A stretch of 64,000 nucleotides of DNA, taken from positions 1 to 64,000 of the forward strand of contig CAAGEG010000155.1 in NCBI GenBank assembly GCA_900768785.1, given 5' to 3'. Origin of the DNA: an uncultured Prevotella sp. GTDB taxonomy: Bacteria; Bacteroidota; Bacteroidia; Bacteroidales; Bacteroidaceae. Positions 44,320 to 53,836 of this stretch are shown in pieces; within the stretch, counting starts at the first letter, position 1, and every line of letters begins with the position of its first letter. The translations under genes were made by a program, and so were the position numbers. The notes beneath the pieces are model-generated. The model made no database searches. It had not been told where the DNA came from and saw only the letters and a list, made by a program, of their open reading frames with translations.

Positions 44320-45066
44320 ATGGGACTTTTAACCAACAAAACAGCACTTATTACAGGTGCAGCACGCGGTATCGGTAAAGCTATCGCACTAAAATTTGCT
44401 GAAGAAGGAGCAAATATCGCATTCACAGACCTCGTAATTGACGAAAATGGTAAAGCCACAGAGGCAGAAATAGCTGCCAAAGGCGTTAAAGTAAAAGGCT
44501 ATGCCAGCAATGCGGCTGATTTTGCACAGACAGAAGAGGTGGTAAATCAAGTAAAAGCCGACTTCGGTTCAATAGACATCCTTGTCAATAATGCAGGTAT
44601 TACCAAAGACGGTCTTATGATGCGTATGACCGAAGCACAATGGGACGCAGTCATAGCTGTCAATCTAAAGTCTGCATTCAACTTCATTCACGCTTGCACA
44701 CCTATAATGATGCGCCAGAGAGGTGGCTCTATCATCAACATGGCTTCTGTTGTTGGTGTTCACGGAAATGCAGGACAAGCAAACTATTCAGCATCAAAGG
44801 CCGGTCTTATCGCCCTTGCTAAGAGTATAGCTCAAGAACTTGGAAGTCGTGGAATACGTGCTAACTCAATAGCTCCCGGCTTTATTGAAACAGCGATGAC
44901 AGCGGCGCTGCCTGATAATGTTCGTGAAGAGTGGGTTAAAAAGATACCTTTGCGTCGTGGAGGTCAGACAGAAGATATTGCAAATGTCGCTACTTTCCTC
45001 GCTTCTGACTTGTCTTCTTATGTAACAGGACAGGTTATTCAAGTTGATGGTGGTATGAATATGTAA
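44320..45066 (+). CDS. fabG: 3-oxoacyl-[acyl-carrier-protein] reductase
   Basis: A 248-residue classical short-chain dehydrogenase that reduces 3-oxoacyl-ACP with NADPH in fatty-acid elongation. It shows the cofactor loop [12 protein letters not shown] (residues 12-23), NNAG (90-93), the catalytic tetrad Asn115, Ser143, Tyr156 and Lys160 (YSASKAG), and the FabG-type PGFIETAMT and [14 protein letters not shown] end. All signatures are complete and the length is exact. FabG is preferred over other SDRs because of the C-terminal match. Confidence 0.93.
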   Translation: MGLLTNKTALITGAARGIGKAIALKFAEEGANIAFTDLVIDENGKATEAEIAAKGVKVKGYASNAADFAQTEEVVNQVKADFGSIDILVNNAGITKDGLMMRMTEAQWDAVIAVNLKSAFNFIHACTPIMMRQRGGSIINMASVVGVHGNAGQANYSASKAGLIALAKSIAQELGSRGIRANSIAPGFIETAMTAALPDNVREEWVKKIPLRRGGQTEDIANVATFLASDLSSYVTGQVIQVDGGMNM

Positions 45067-45112
45067 ACCAACTTGTGTTCGGCAATACACCCGACATGCA
45101 TGTTGGTTAAGA

Positions 45113-45244
45113 TAAACACCATGTTTACGACTGCTAAACACCATGTTTACGACTACTAAACACTATGTTTACACATGCTAAACTATATGTTTACGAGTGC
45201 TAAACTATATGTTTACGATAACTAAACAGCATGTTTGTGAATTG
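45113..45244 (+). repeat. 22-bp tandem repeat array C
   Basis: Six consecutive units of exactly 22 bp start at 45113, 45135, 45157, 45179, 45201 and 45223. The 13-bp cores are AAACACCATGTTT (twice), AAACACTATGTTT, AAACTATATGTTT (twice) and AAACAGCATGTTT. Linkers are 9 bp, such as ACGACTGCT, ACGACTACT, ACACATGCT and ACGAGTGCT. Several cores are dyads, with TAAACA facing TGTTTA. The array begins 47 nt after the fabG stop. Confidence 0.92.
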
Positions 45245-45277
45245 TGGAATACATATTAGATTAAGTCAAACTATTTG

Positions 45278-45354
45278 AAGAGTGAATAGTGCCTGCCCTT
45301 TATCACAGGGTGACAGATGATTTGTTGTCATGCAGATAGGCATTATTCACTCTT
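45278..45354 (+). terminator. Branched hairpin between fabG and the pseudouridine synthase gene
   Basis: The outer stem is 17 bp with one G-U: left arm 45278-45294 (starts AAGAGTGAATAG), right arm 45338-45354 (ends ATTCACTCTT). Inside are two small hairpins, CCCT/AGGG (45296-45299, 45307-45310) and TGACA/TGTCA (45311-45315, 45326-45330). A T-rich run follows, 23 nt before the next ATG. It could be the terminator of the fabG transcript or a structured leader of the next gene. The call as terminator is the simpler one. Confidence 0.65.
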
Positions 45355-45377
45355 TCTTTTTATCTATTGTCCCTCAA

Positions 45378-46049
45378 ATGCAGATACTTTACGAAGACAA
45401 CCATATCATTGTCGTTAGCAAAACAAGCGGTGAAATTGTTCAAGGTGACAAGACGGGCGACAAAACGCTTTGCGATAGTGTGAAAGAATACATTAAAGAG
45501 AAGTATGCAAAACCCGGAAACGTGTTTCTCGGAATAGCACATAGATTAGACCGTCCTGTTAGTGGCATCGTGATTTTTGCTAAAACGTCGAAGGCTTTAT
45601 CGCGACTTAACAACATGTTCAGGGATGGTGAGGTTCACAAACTCTATTGGGCAATAACTAAAAACATGCCGCAGAAGGAAGAAGACACGCTTACCCATTG
45701 GATTGTGCGTAACGAAAAACAAAACAAAAGCTATGCTTACGACCGCGAAAAGCCCGGTTCAAAGAAAGCCATGCTGCATTATAAAGTTATAAGCAGCACT
45801 GATAATTATACTCTTCTTGCTGTTAACCTCATGACAGGACGTCATCATCAGATACGTTGTCAGTTGTCTGCCATCGGTTGTCCTATAAAAGGCGACTTGA
45901 AATATGGCTCTCGCCGAAGCAATAACGACGGAAGTATCTCTCTTCATGCACGCAAAGTGGAGTTTGTTCATCCTGTTTCCAAACAGCCGATGTGCATAGA
46001 AGCACCTGTTCCCGATGACAGATTATGGAGGGAAATAAGCGATTTCTGA
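45378..46049 (+). CDS. RluA/RluD-family pseudouridine synthase
   Basis: A 223-residue RNA pseudouridine synthase. The catalytic Asp58 lies in GIAHRLDRPVSG, the RluA-family signature. Other conserved parts are KTSKALSRLN and NLMTGRHHQIRCQL, with GDLKYG near the end. There is no S4 domain, so it is a compact member such as those that modify 23S rRNA or tRNA; the target base is unknown. I start at the ATG at 45378 because the alternative at 45330 lies inside the stem-loop and adds no conserved sequence. Confidence 0.9.
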   Translation: MQILYEDNHIIVVSKTSGEIVQGDKTGDKTLCDSVKEYIKEKYAKPGNVFLGIAHRLDRPVSGIVIFAKTSKALSRLNNMFRDGEVHKLYWAITKNMPQKEEDTLTHWIVRNEKQNKSYAYDREKPGSKKAMLHYKVISSTDNYTLLAVNLMTGRHHQIRCQLSAIGCPIKGDLKYGSRRSNNDGSISLHARKVEFVHPVSKQPMCIEAPVPDDRLWREISDF

Positions 46050-46281
46050 TTAAAAAATCGCAATCTTATACCAAATAACTCTAAATATTTTCATTTTCTA
46101 CAAAAATATTACTTACTTTGCAGATAGCTTATCGGCAGCGCAACAAACATGTTTGCATGCACGTGAATAGACGAAAGCAACAACAGACTATCTTGGTTTA
46201 AATGCCAAATCGGTTGCGTCCGATATGATGATATAATACTTTGAATGTTTTACGTGTAAAAAACACAAATCTTTTATCTGC

Positions 46282-49200
46282 ATGAGAAAGGCTTATAAGT
46301 GGGTAATAGCAGCGTTAGCAGCACCTTTTGTGTTGTTCATTCTGCTTGCTATAATCATTTATCTACCACCCGTACAGAATTGGCTCGTAAATAAAGTTAC
46401 CGAATATGCGTCTGAAGAGACCGGAATGACTATCTCTGTCAAACGTGTGAGCCTTGCTTTTCCTCTTAATCTTGATGTTGAGCAGTTTTTGATGACTCAA
46501 CCCAACGATAGCATCAACGGACTTACAGATACTATTGCAGATATTAAGTCGCTTGTTGTCGATGTCAAACTGTTGCCTCTATTGAAAAAACAGGTAGAAA
46601 TTGACGCTTTTGAGTTTAACGATCTTAAAGTAAACACAGCCAACCTTATTCATGAAGCACGCATAAAAGGCTTTATTCATAAGATGAACACCTGCAGTCA
46701 CGGCATAGACCTTAGTGCCGAAACCGTAAGAATAGATAATGCCTTGCTCAAAGATGCTGATGTGAGTGTGGAACTTAGCGATACCGTACCCGAAGATACC
46801 ACTAAGAGCGAAACAAAATGGAAGATTGCTGTTGACAATCTTGATATTAACAATACCGGAATAACCATTCACATGCCGGGAGACACCCTGCGTATTGCTT
46901 CTCATATCAATTCACTCACAGCACAAAACGGCTTTTTTGACCTTTACGAGAACGTTTATAAACTAAGATACATTAATATCTCTGACAGCAAAGCCAATTA
47001 TGACAACATGTTTGTCAAGCCCGTAAAAGGCTTGGATACCAACCATATTTCCGTAGAAGACCTAAATATAACCATTGACTCGCTTGAGTACAATCCCTCA
47101 GGACTGAATATGAACCTGCGTTCATGCTCGTTTAAAGAGAAAAGCGGTATAACATTAGACCGGCTATCAAGCCATTTAACACTTGATACAACAAGAATAA
47201 TAATGCCCGACCTTCGTCTCTCTACCCCCAACTCTAATCTTAACGCAGACATAACTCTTGACTTGGATGCCTTCGACGAGAAAAATCCCGGCAGAATGAA
47301 CGTCGTTGCCGATGGCAATATAGGCAAACAAGACATCATGCTCTTCTTAGGCAACATGCCTACAGCATTCATCAGACAATGGCCAAACTATCCTTTGTCT
47401 GTTAAAACCGTTGTTGCCGGGAATATGAAACACCTTAATATCAGAGGCTTGAATGTTAAGTTGCCGACATCATTCAACCTCTCTGCCAACGGATATGTGG
47501 CAAATCTTTATGACCCGAAACACATCGACGCTCAAATATCAGCAAATGCCAAAGCCTACAACATGCGCTTTGTTGAAGCTCTTGCTTATTCCGGCAACAA
47601 ACCAATGTTCAAGATACCGTCAGGAACAAGCCTTGTCGCTGATGTCAAACTGCATGGCAGACAATGTACAGCAGACGTTTCTCTCTCCGAAGGACGTGGA
47701 AGAATACGTGCTAATGCCGATGTCAACATCGCAAATATGAGTTATGACATAAAAGCAACAGCCAACCAATTCAACGTATCCCATTTCTTGCCGGCAGCCG
47801 GCGTTGGCTCTTTCAACGGCAAAGTGGCTTTGACAGGTTGCGGAACCGACTATATGTCACCAAAGACTCACCTTAATGCCAAAGCGGAAATAGGCAATTT
47901 GGCTTATGGTAAACACAACCTTAACAACCTTAAACTTAATGCTTATGTAAATAACGGCAAGGCTCATGCCAACATAAGCAGCAACAACAGATATGTAAAA
48001 GGCATAGCAACTCTTGATGCCCTTGTAAGTCGCAAGATGATAAAGTCTACTTTCACCCTTGATCTTGACCACGCCGATTGGCATGCTTTGCAACTTACGG
48101 CTAAGCCATTCACTACTTCCATGTGCTGTCATATTGATTTTGCAACAGACATGAAAGACTTGATACTTGCCGAAGGCAATATCGGAAGTATCGTTCTTGT
48201 AGATTCAGGCAAGACCTATCGCCCCGACGACATTGCTTTCAAGGCATATACGGCTCGAGATACAACACGTCTGTCTATGGAATGTGGCGATTTTGAAGTG
48301 CGGATGCATGCGCAAGGAGGATACAAAAGACTTATTGGCAAGAGCCAATCCTTTGCCAACGAATTGGTAAAAGAGATAAATCAAAGAAGTCTTAACTTTA
48401 TTACGCTAAGGAGTAAACTGCCTTTGGCTGACCTATATCTGCAAACAGGAGACGAAAACCCCTTCGGTAGGCTTTTGGAACACAACGGGTATGCCTTCAA
48501 TAATATCGATGTAAACATCAAATCATCACCTCTTGACGGCTTAAACGGGCACTTTAACGTTAATGGATTTAAAACATCAAGCCTCCAACTTGATACAATA
48601 AGATTTTATGTAGCCTCCGACTCGACACAATGTAAGTATTCGGCACAAGTAAGAAACAACAAACACAACAAGCAATATGTGTTTAACGCTCTCCTTGACG
48701 GATATATGTTTGAGAAAGGTCTCGGAGCAGAAGTCAAAGTATATGATAATAAGGATAGGTTAGGACTTAAAGTAGGAGCCGAAGCTGCGTTGGAAGAAAA
48801 CGGAATAAGGCTTCATATGCTTACCGACAAACCTGTTCTCGGTTACAAAGAGTTTAATGTAAACAAAGACAATTATGTTTACATGGGTAAAGATAGGCGC
48901 ATATCTGCAAATATCTCGCTTGTTGCCGACGACCAAATGGCTGCCCGGCTCTACACAAATGATGAAAATGAGGAAGCCTTGCAGGATTTAACCTTGTCCC
49001 TAAACAAGTTCGACCTCGAGAAAGTGCTTTCTGTCATACCTTACATGCCGCGTATTACAGGCATGATGGACGGAGATTTCCACGTTATACAGACTCCTGA
49101 CGAGTTGTCGGTATCTTCTTCCATGAGTGTAAAGAGCATGACTTACGAAAACAGTCGCATGGGTGACATCAGCACGGAATTTGTATATATGCCGAAAGAC

Positions 49201-50874
49201 GATGGTTCTCATTGTGTTGATGGCTTATTGTTTTGCAACGATGTGCAGGTTGCTGATGTTTATGGTACATACCGTTCTGTTGGAGAAGGAGAATTAGATG
49301 TGCAGTTAGATATGAAACATCTGCCTATGAGGCTTGTAAATGGTTTCATTCCCGATCGTTTGTTGCGCTTCCGTGGCTATGCCGATGGCTCATTAAGCGT
49401 TAAAGGCACGCTAAGTCATCCACAGGCAAACGGAGAGATAACACTTGACAGTTGTTACATGCGTAGTTCTGTTTATGGAATCAATCTTGCTCTTGACAAA
49501 GGTCCTATCCGAATAGTCGGAAGCAACTTGGTAATGGAAAACTTCAAGATGTATGCCGCCGACAACAGCCCTCTTGACATTAATGGTAATATTGATTTCT
49601 CCGACTTGGCTAACATGATGATGAATCTAAACATGAAGGCTAAGAATTTCAGAATTATAGATTCAAAAGAGAGACGGCGTAGTGTGGCATTCGGAAAAGC
49701 ATATATAGACCTGTTGGCAAGCCTTAAAGGTCCAGTCAATGATATTAAAATGTCGGGCTTTGTGAAGTTGTTGGGCTCTACAGATTTATCTTATATCTTG
49801 CGTGACTCGCCACTTACTACCGACAACAAGATGGATGAGCTTGTCAAATTCGTAAGTTTTGAAGACACAACTGAGACCGAAGTGGTTCATGAACCTATGA
49901 CCGGCTTCAACATGGATGTAAGAATGAGTATTGACAAAGGCGCACATGTGATGTGTTACCTTAATGCCGACCACTCCAATTATCTTGATTTGACAGGTGG
50001 AGGCGACTTGCGCATGACATATAATCCTAATGATGACTTCCGTCTGACAGGACGTTACACTCTTGGAAACGGCGAGATGAAATATTCTTTGCCTGTTATT
50101 CCGCTCAAAACGTTTACAATTACAGATGGTAGTTATATAGAATTTACCGGCGACCCAATGAATCCGAGACTCAATATCACGGCAACGGAGCGCACCAAAG
50201 CTAATGTTTCTACAGACGGAACGCAAGGACGGAGTGTAGAATTTGATTGTGGAGTGGTAATAACAAAGACATTGTCGGATATGGGATTGCAGTTTATTCT
50301 TGACGCGCCTGAAGATATGACCATTCAAAATGAGCTAAACGCCATGAGTATAGAGCAAAGAGGCAAGATTGCTGTTACGATGTTGACTACCGGAATGTAT
50401 ATTGCCGATGGAAATACCGGCGGTTTCTCTATGAATAATGCCCTTAGCTCTTTCTTGCAAAGCGAGATTAACAATATCACGGGTAATGCTTTGAGAACGT
50501 TGGACCTTAGTTTCGGTATGGACAACTCGCAAGATGCAAGTGGTAACACGCATACAGACTACTCGTTTAAGTTCTCCAAACGCTTCTGGAACAATCGTTT
50601 GCGCATAGTAATCGGCGGAAAGGTGTCAACAGGAGCGGAGATTGAAAATCAGAACGAGTCGTTTTTTGATAATGTGACATTTGAATATCGTCTCGGAGAA
50701 ACCTCAGATAAGTATCTAAAACTCTTTTATGACAACAATGCTTATGACTGGTTGGAGGGTAATACAAGCGAATATGGAGTTGGTTTCATGTGGAGAAAGA
50801 GCCTGCAACACTTTAATGAGTTGTTTAAGTTCAACAAAAAAGAAGAGCCTAAAAAGGAGCTACCGACAAAATAA
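46282..50874 (+). CDS. tamB: TamB-like inner-membrane translocation/assembly protein
   Basis: A 1530-residue AsmA/TamB-type protein. One N-terminal membrane helix (WVIAALAAPFVLFILLAIIIYLP) anchors it in the inner membrane. The rest is a long periplasmic beta-rich tube with repeated short strands. The C-terminal DUF490/TamB domain (about 1130-1510) has the typical LRMTYNPNDDFRLTGRYTLGNG and FSFRFSKRFWNNRLRIVIGG-like region near the end. Such proteins move phospholipid or outer-membrane proteins across the periplasm with an Omp85 partner. That partner is directly downstream. The final Lys-rich tail (KFNKKEEPKKELPTK) is unusual but small. Confidence 0.88.
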   Translation: MRKAYKWVIAALAAPFVLFILLAIIIYLPPVQNWLVNKVTEYASEETGMTISVKRVSLAFPLNLDVEQFLMTQPNDSINGLTDTIADIKSLVVDVKLLPLLKKQVEIDAFEFNDLKVNTANLIHEARIKGFIHKMNTCSHGIDLSAETVRIDNALLKDADVSVELSDTVPEDTTKSETKWKIAVDNLDINNTGITIHMPGDTLRIASHINSLTAQNGFFDLYENVYKLRYINISDSKANYDNMFVKPVKGLDTNHISVEDLNITIDSLEYNPSGLNMNLRSCSFKEKSGITLDRLSSHLTLDTTRIIMPDLRLSTPNSNLNADITLDLDAFDEKNPGRMNVVADGNIGKQDIMLFLGNMPTAFIRQWPNYPLSVKTVVAGNMKHLNIRGLNVKLPTSFNLSANGYVANLYDPKHIDAQISANAKAYNMRFVEALAYSGNKPMFKIPSGTSLVADVKLHGRQCTADVSLSEGRGRIRANADVNIANMSYDIKATANQFNVSHFLPAAGVGSFNGKVALTGCGTDYMSPKTHLNAKAEIGNLAYGKHNLNNLKLNAYVNNGKAHANISSNNRYVKGIATLDALVSRKMIKSTFTLDLDHADWHALQLTAKPFTTSMCCHIDFATDMKDLILAEGNIGSIVLVDSGKTYRPDDIAFKAYTARDTTRLSMECGDFEVRMHAQGGYKRLIGKSQSFANELVKEINQRSLNFITLRSKLPLADLYLQTGDENPFGRLLEHNGYAFNNIDVNIKSSPLDGLNGHFNVNGFKTSSLQLDTIRFYVASDSTQCKYSAQVRNNKHNKQYVFNALLDGYMFEKGLGAEVKVYDNKDRLGLKVGAEAALEENGIRLHMLTDKPVLGYKEFNVNKDNYVYMGKDRRISANISLVADDQMAARLYTNDENEEALQDLTLSLNKFDLEKVLSVIPYMPRITGMMDGDFHVIQTPDELSVSSSMSVKSMTYENSRMGDISTEFVYMPKDDGSHCVDGLLFCNDVQVADVYGTYRSVGEGELDVQLDMKHLPMRLVNGFIPDRLLRFRGYADGSLSVKGTLSHPQANGEITLDSCYMRSSVYGINLALDKGPIRIVGSNLVMENFKMYAADNSPLDINGNIDFSDLANMMMNLNMKAKNFRIIDSKERRRSVAFGKAYIDLLASLKGPVNDIKMSGFVKLLGSTDLSYILRDSPLTTDNKMDELVKFVSFEDTTETEVVHEPMTGFNMDVRMSIDKGAHVMCYLNADHSNYLDLTGGGDLRMTYNPNDDFRLTGRYTLGNGEMKYSLPVIPLKTFTITDGSYIEFTGDPMNPRLNITATERTKANVSTDGTQGRSVEFDCGVVITKTLSDMGLQFILDAPEDMTIQNELNAMSIEQRGKIAVTMLTTGMYIADGNTGGFSMNNALSSFLQSEINNITGNALRTLDLSFGMDNSQDASGNTHTDYSFKFSKRFWNNRLRIVIGGKVSTGAEIENQNESFFDNVTFEYRLGETSDKYLKLFYDNNAYDWLEGNTSEYGVGFMWRKSLQHFNELFKFNKKEEPKKELPTK

Positions 50875-50877
50875 TAT

Positions 50878-50891
50878 AACTCACGTGAGTT
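50878..50891. other. 14-bp perfect palindrome with CACGTG core
   Basis: AACTCACGTGAGTT is self-complementary and lies 3 nt after the tamB stop, in the 45-nt gap before tamL. It shares the TCACGTGA centre with parS but not the outer bases, and is not flanked by a T run, so it is neither a clear parS nor a terminator. Confidence 0.5.
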
Positions 50892-50919
50892 GTTCACGGC
50901 AAAAACGCAATAGAAAATT

Positions 50920-53283
50920 ATGACAATAAAATATTTTAAGACAGTATTTTCGGGTGTTAAGAACAGAATATTCAGGGTTAAACGATATGGTTTTTCGTTA
51001 TTGACTCTGTTTGTCATAATGATTGTTTTGGCTTCTTGTTCTACTACAAAGCATATTGCGGAAAACGATCAGTTGTTTATAGGACTAAAGGAAATAGAGT
51101 ATGTAGGCAACAATACAGGTGAACATTATGAAACAACACGCGAAGAGGTCGAGGCGTCTTTGGCAACCGCACCCAACGGAGCACTATTTGGCAGTTCTTA
51201 TTATCGCACTCCCTTCCCTTATGCCTTGTGGATTTGGAATGCTTTCTCACAGTCTAAGGGAGGCGCAGCAAAATGGATAACAAAGACATTTGGCAAGGCT
51301 CCTGTGCTTATGAGCCAAGTTAACCCTCAATTACGTGCCTCTGTGGCGCAGACAGTGATGAGAAATCATGGCTATCTTCATGGTAATGTGAGTCATGAAA
51401 TCATAAAGATGAAGAACCCGAAAAAGGCAAAAATTGCTTATAAAGCTGATTTTGGCAGCTTGTATTTGATAGATTCGTTAGACTATACCGGCTTTCCTGA
51501 TGTTGTTGACAGCCTTATTTCCGGCTCGCGTAAAGAGGCTTTGTTGAAGAGCGGCGACCCTTTTGATGCTTCTATAATGGATATGGAGCGAGCGCGTATA
51601 GCATCGTTATTGAGAAACAACGGATATTTTTACTATCAAAAAGGGCTTGCTTCTTATCTCGCAGATACTACGGCGTCACCCGGAAAGGTTAAGTTAAGAC
51701 TTCAATTAGCCGAAAATTTGCCAGACAAAGTTATGCGAAAGTGGTATGTTGGCAATATATGTATAGATATCCGCAAGAGTGTTTTGGAGGTGTTGAAAGA
51801 CTCTTTCAGTCATAGATATTTTAAAGTCAGGTTTACCGGACGTCGCCCTCCGATACGTCCGAGAGTAATTGTGCGTGATTTAAAGTTGCGTCCGCGACAG
51901 TTATACAGCTATGACAAATATGTGGAATCGGCAAACAAAATAAACGGTTCAGGTCTTTTCAACTCCGTAGAATTCACGTTCACACCAAGAGACACCACTT
52001 CTACATGCGACACTCTTGATGTTAACTTGTCGTGTACATTCGGAAAACCCTATGATGTATATATAGGAACAAACTTCAAAAACCGTACTAACGGTCGCAT
52101 GGGACCGGAGTTGGTGCTCGGTTTTACAAAACGAAATGCTTTCAGAGGCGGAGAATTGCTTGACATAAATCTTCATGGCGCATACGAATGGCAGGGAAGC
52201 GGGGCGGCAGGTAGCTCTTCTACTGACCTCAATTCGTATGAATATGGTATTGATGCTTCGCTTGAACTACCTCGATTGTTGATACCTTTTATCAAGAGAC
52301 GTAGATATTTCACCACGCCATCAACAACAGCAAAGGTGGCAATAGACGTTATGAAACGTCCTCAATACTTTAAAATGCACACCGTAACGGGTGAATGGAC
52401 TTATCGTTGGCAGCTGTCTGACTCGTGGAGACATGAGTTTAGCCCTCTCACACTTAAGTATCAGAAGCTTAATACCGGCACAGAAAAGTTTTATGAAATA
52501 TTGGATAACAACCCATATTTAAAGATGTCGATGCAAGATGTCTTCATTCCTAAAATGCATTACACGCTGAGTTACAGCTCGTCAAAACGGCATATCAATC
52601 CCATAACATGGCAAACAACAATAACCGAATCGGGTAATTTGGTGTCGCTAACCGACGTTGTTGCAGGTCGCAAATGGGGCGAAAAGAACAAGATGTTGTT
52701 TAAAAATCCATACGCACAATTCGTAAAACTTGAGAGCGACCTTACAAAGACGTGGTCGTTAGGACAGAGTTCCAAGCTCGTTGGTCATATAAATGCAGGT
52801 GTTATATACACTTATGGCAACAGCGAATCGGCTCCTTATAGCGAGCAATTTTATGTCGGAGGTGCCAATAGTATAAGGGCTTTTACCGTGAGAAGCATAG
52901 GTCCGGGACGTTATACTACGGATGTGTCTAAGCTATCTTACTTAGATCAAACCGGAGATATCAGGTTACAGATGAATCTTGAATATCGTTTCAATATCTT
53001 CGGCAACCTTTATGGAGCCACGTTCCTTGATGCCGGAAATGTTTGGACGCTACGTGACGATGGCTATCGAAAGGATGCGACATTCAAAGTGAAGAATATA
53101 GTTAAAGATATGGCGCTCGGTACGGGTGTCGGAATACGTTATGACCTTGAGTTTCTCATTCTTCGACTTGACTGGGGAGTAGGTTTGCATGTTCCTTATG
53201 ACACAGGTAAGACCGGCTTCTATAATATGCCTGACTTTAAAGACAGCCATTCGCTACATCTCGCTGTGGGATATCCATTCTGA
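50920..53283 (+). CDS. tamL: Lipoprotein Omp85-family outer-membrane protein (TamL type)
   Basis: A 787-residue BamA/TamA superfamily protein. The N-terminal 40 residues end in a lipobox (IVLASC, Cys40), so it is predicted to be a lipoprotein, as in the Bacteroidetes TamL group. POTRA-like regions follow (about 60-420, with three repeats of the DxxRIxxLLRNNGYF type). The C-terminal 16-strand barrel (about 430-787) contains GGANSIRAF, the variant of the VRGF loop-6 motif, and ends in LHLAVGYPF with a terminal Phe, the outer-membrane targeting signal. Pairing with tamB (45 nt upstream) supports the assignment as its outer-membrane partner. Confidence 0.88.
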   Translation: MTIKYFKTVFSGVKNRIFRVKRYGFSLLTLFVIMIVLASCSTTKHIAENDQLFIGLKEIEYVGNNTGEHYETTREEVEASLATAPNGALFGSSYYRTPFPYALWIWNAFSQSKGGAAKWITKTFGKAPVLMSQVNPQLRASVAQTVMRNHGYLHGNVSHEIIKMKNPKKAKIAYKADFGSLYLIDSLDYTGFPDVVDSLISGSRKEALLKSGDPFDASIMDMERARIASLLRNNGYFYYQKGLASYLADTTASPGKVKLRLQLAENLPDKVMRKWYVGNICIDIRKSVLEVLKDSFSHRYFKVRFTGRRPPIRPRVIVRDLKLRPRQLYSYDKYVESANKINGSGLFNSVEFTFTPRDTTSTCDTLDVNLSCTFGKPYDVYIGTNFKNRTNGRMGPELVLGFTKRNAFRGGELLDINLHGAYEWQGSGAAGSSSTDLNSYEYGIDASLELPRLLIPFIKRRRYFTTPSTTAKVAIDVMKRPQYFKMHTVTGEWTYRWQLSDSWRHEFSPLTLKYQKLNTGTEKFYEILDNNPYLKMSMQDVFIPKMHYTLSYSSSKRHINPITWQTTITESGNLVSLTDVVAGRKWGEKNKMLFKNPYAQFVKLESDLTKTWSLGQSSKLVGHINAGVIYTYGNSESAPYSEQFYVGGANSIRAFTVRSIGPGRYTTDVSKLSYLDQTGDIRLQMNLEYRFNIFGNLYGATFLDAGNVWTLRDDGYRKDATFKVKNIVKDMALGTGVGIRYDLEFLILRLDWGVGLHVPYDTGKTGFYNMPDFKDSHSLHLAVGYPF

Positions 53284-53360
53284 TAACACTTCTGTTGTGT
53301 TTATCGAAAAAGAAAATCATTTGCGTGAACATGTTGTTTGCGTGTGCAGATTTCCTATTT

Positions 53361-53492
53361 TGCAAATAATCTGAACATAGGTTGCAAATGGCTCAAACAA
53401 TAGTCGTAAATGACTTAAACAGAGGCTGAGAATGGCTTAAATAGAGTTTGTGGATAGCCAAATTGTTATTCGCAAATGACCGATAAAACAGT
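53361..53492 (+). repeat. 22-bp tandem repeat array D
   Basis: Six units with exact 22-bp spacing start at 53361, 53383, 53405, 53427, 53449 and 53471. The shared part is near GCAAATGGCTTAAACA, seen with substitutions as GCAAATGGCTCAAACA, GTAAATGACTTAAACA and GAGAATGGCTTAAATA, while the remaining bases vary. Copies 5 and 6 are the most decayed. Phase is kept without insertion across all copies. It begins 78 nt after the tamL stop. Confidence 0.82.
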
Positions 53493-53501
53493 TAAAAAAC
53501 C

Positions 53502-53602
53502 TTACTATGCACTTGACGATCGCCAAGTGCCACTTTAGCATGTCCAAAGTGCCACTTTTTGATATGAAAAGTGCCATTTTACAAATCGAAAAACGCAGGC
53601 TT
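53502..53602 (+). repeat. 22-bp tandem repeat array E
   Basis: Cores CAAGTGCCACTTT (53524), AAAGTGCCACTTT (53546) and AAAGTGCCATTTT (53568) are spaced by exactly 22 bp, with 9-bp linkers AGCATGTCC and TTGATATGA. Degenerate cores occur on either side at 53502 and 53590 in the same phase. The core is a near-perfect dyad (AAAGTG facing CACTTT). Array E continues in the same 22-bp register as array D, so together they cover about 242 bp. Confidence 0.85.
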
Positions 53603-53770
53603 GAAAATCCTTAACAAGGTATATGTTTTTTGAAAGCTATGTTCCCGTATTTTTAGTCTAAATCCGGCAGTATGTATATGCGCAGAGTAATACCGCTATA
53701 AGCTAAGATAACAAACATCAATAACCATGATAAAAGATTGCAAACAAGCAAGTCTTTAGGCGTGATTTTT

Positions 53771-53801
53771 TTTGTTTATCGGACTATTTGTCTTAACTTT
53801 G
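53771..53801 (+). promoter_or_regulatory. Promoter of the nucleotidyltransferase-nrnA pair
   Basis: TTTG (53771-53774), 19 bp, TAACTTTG (53794-53801). Transcription begins near 53808, which sets the gene start at 53837 and excludes the upstream ATG at 53738. Confidence 0.8.
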
Positions 53802-53836
53802 CATTCATTATAACTAACCTAAAAATAAAAACACAA

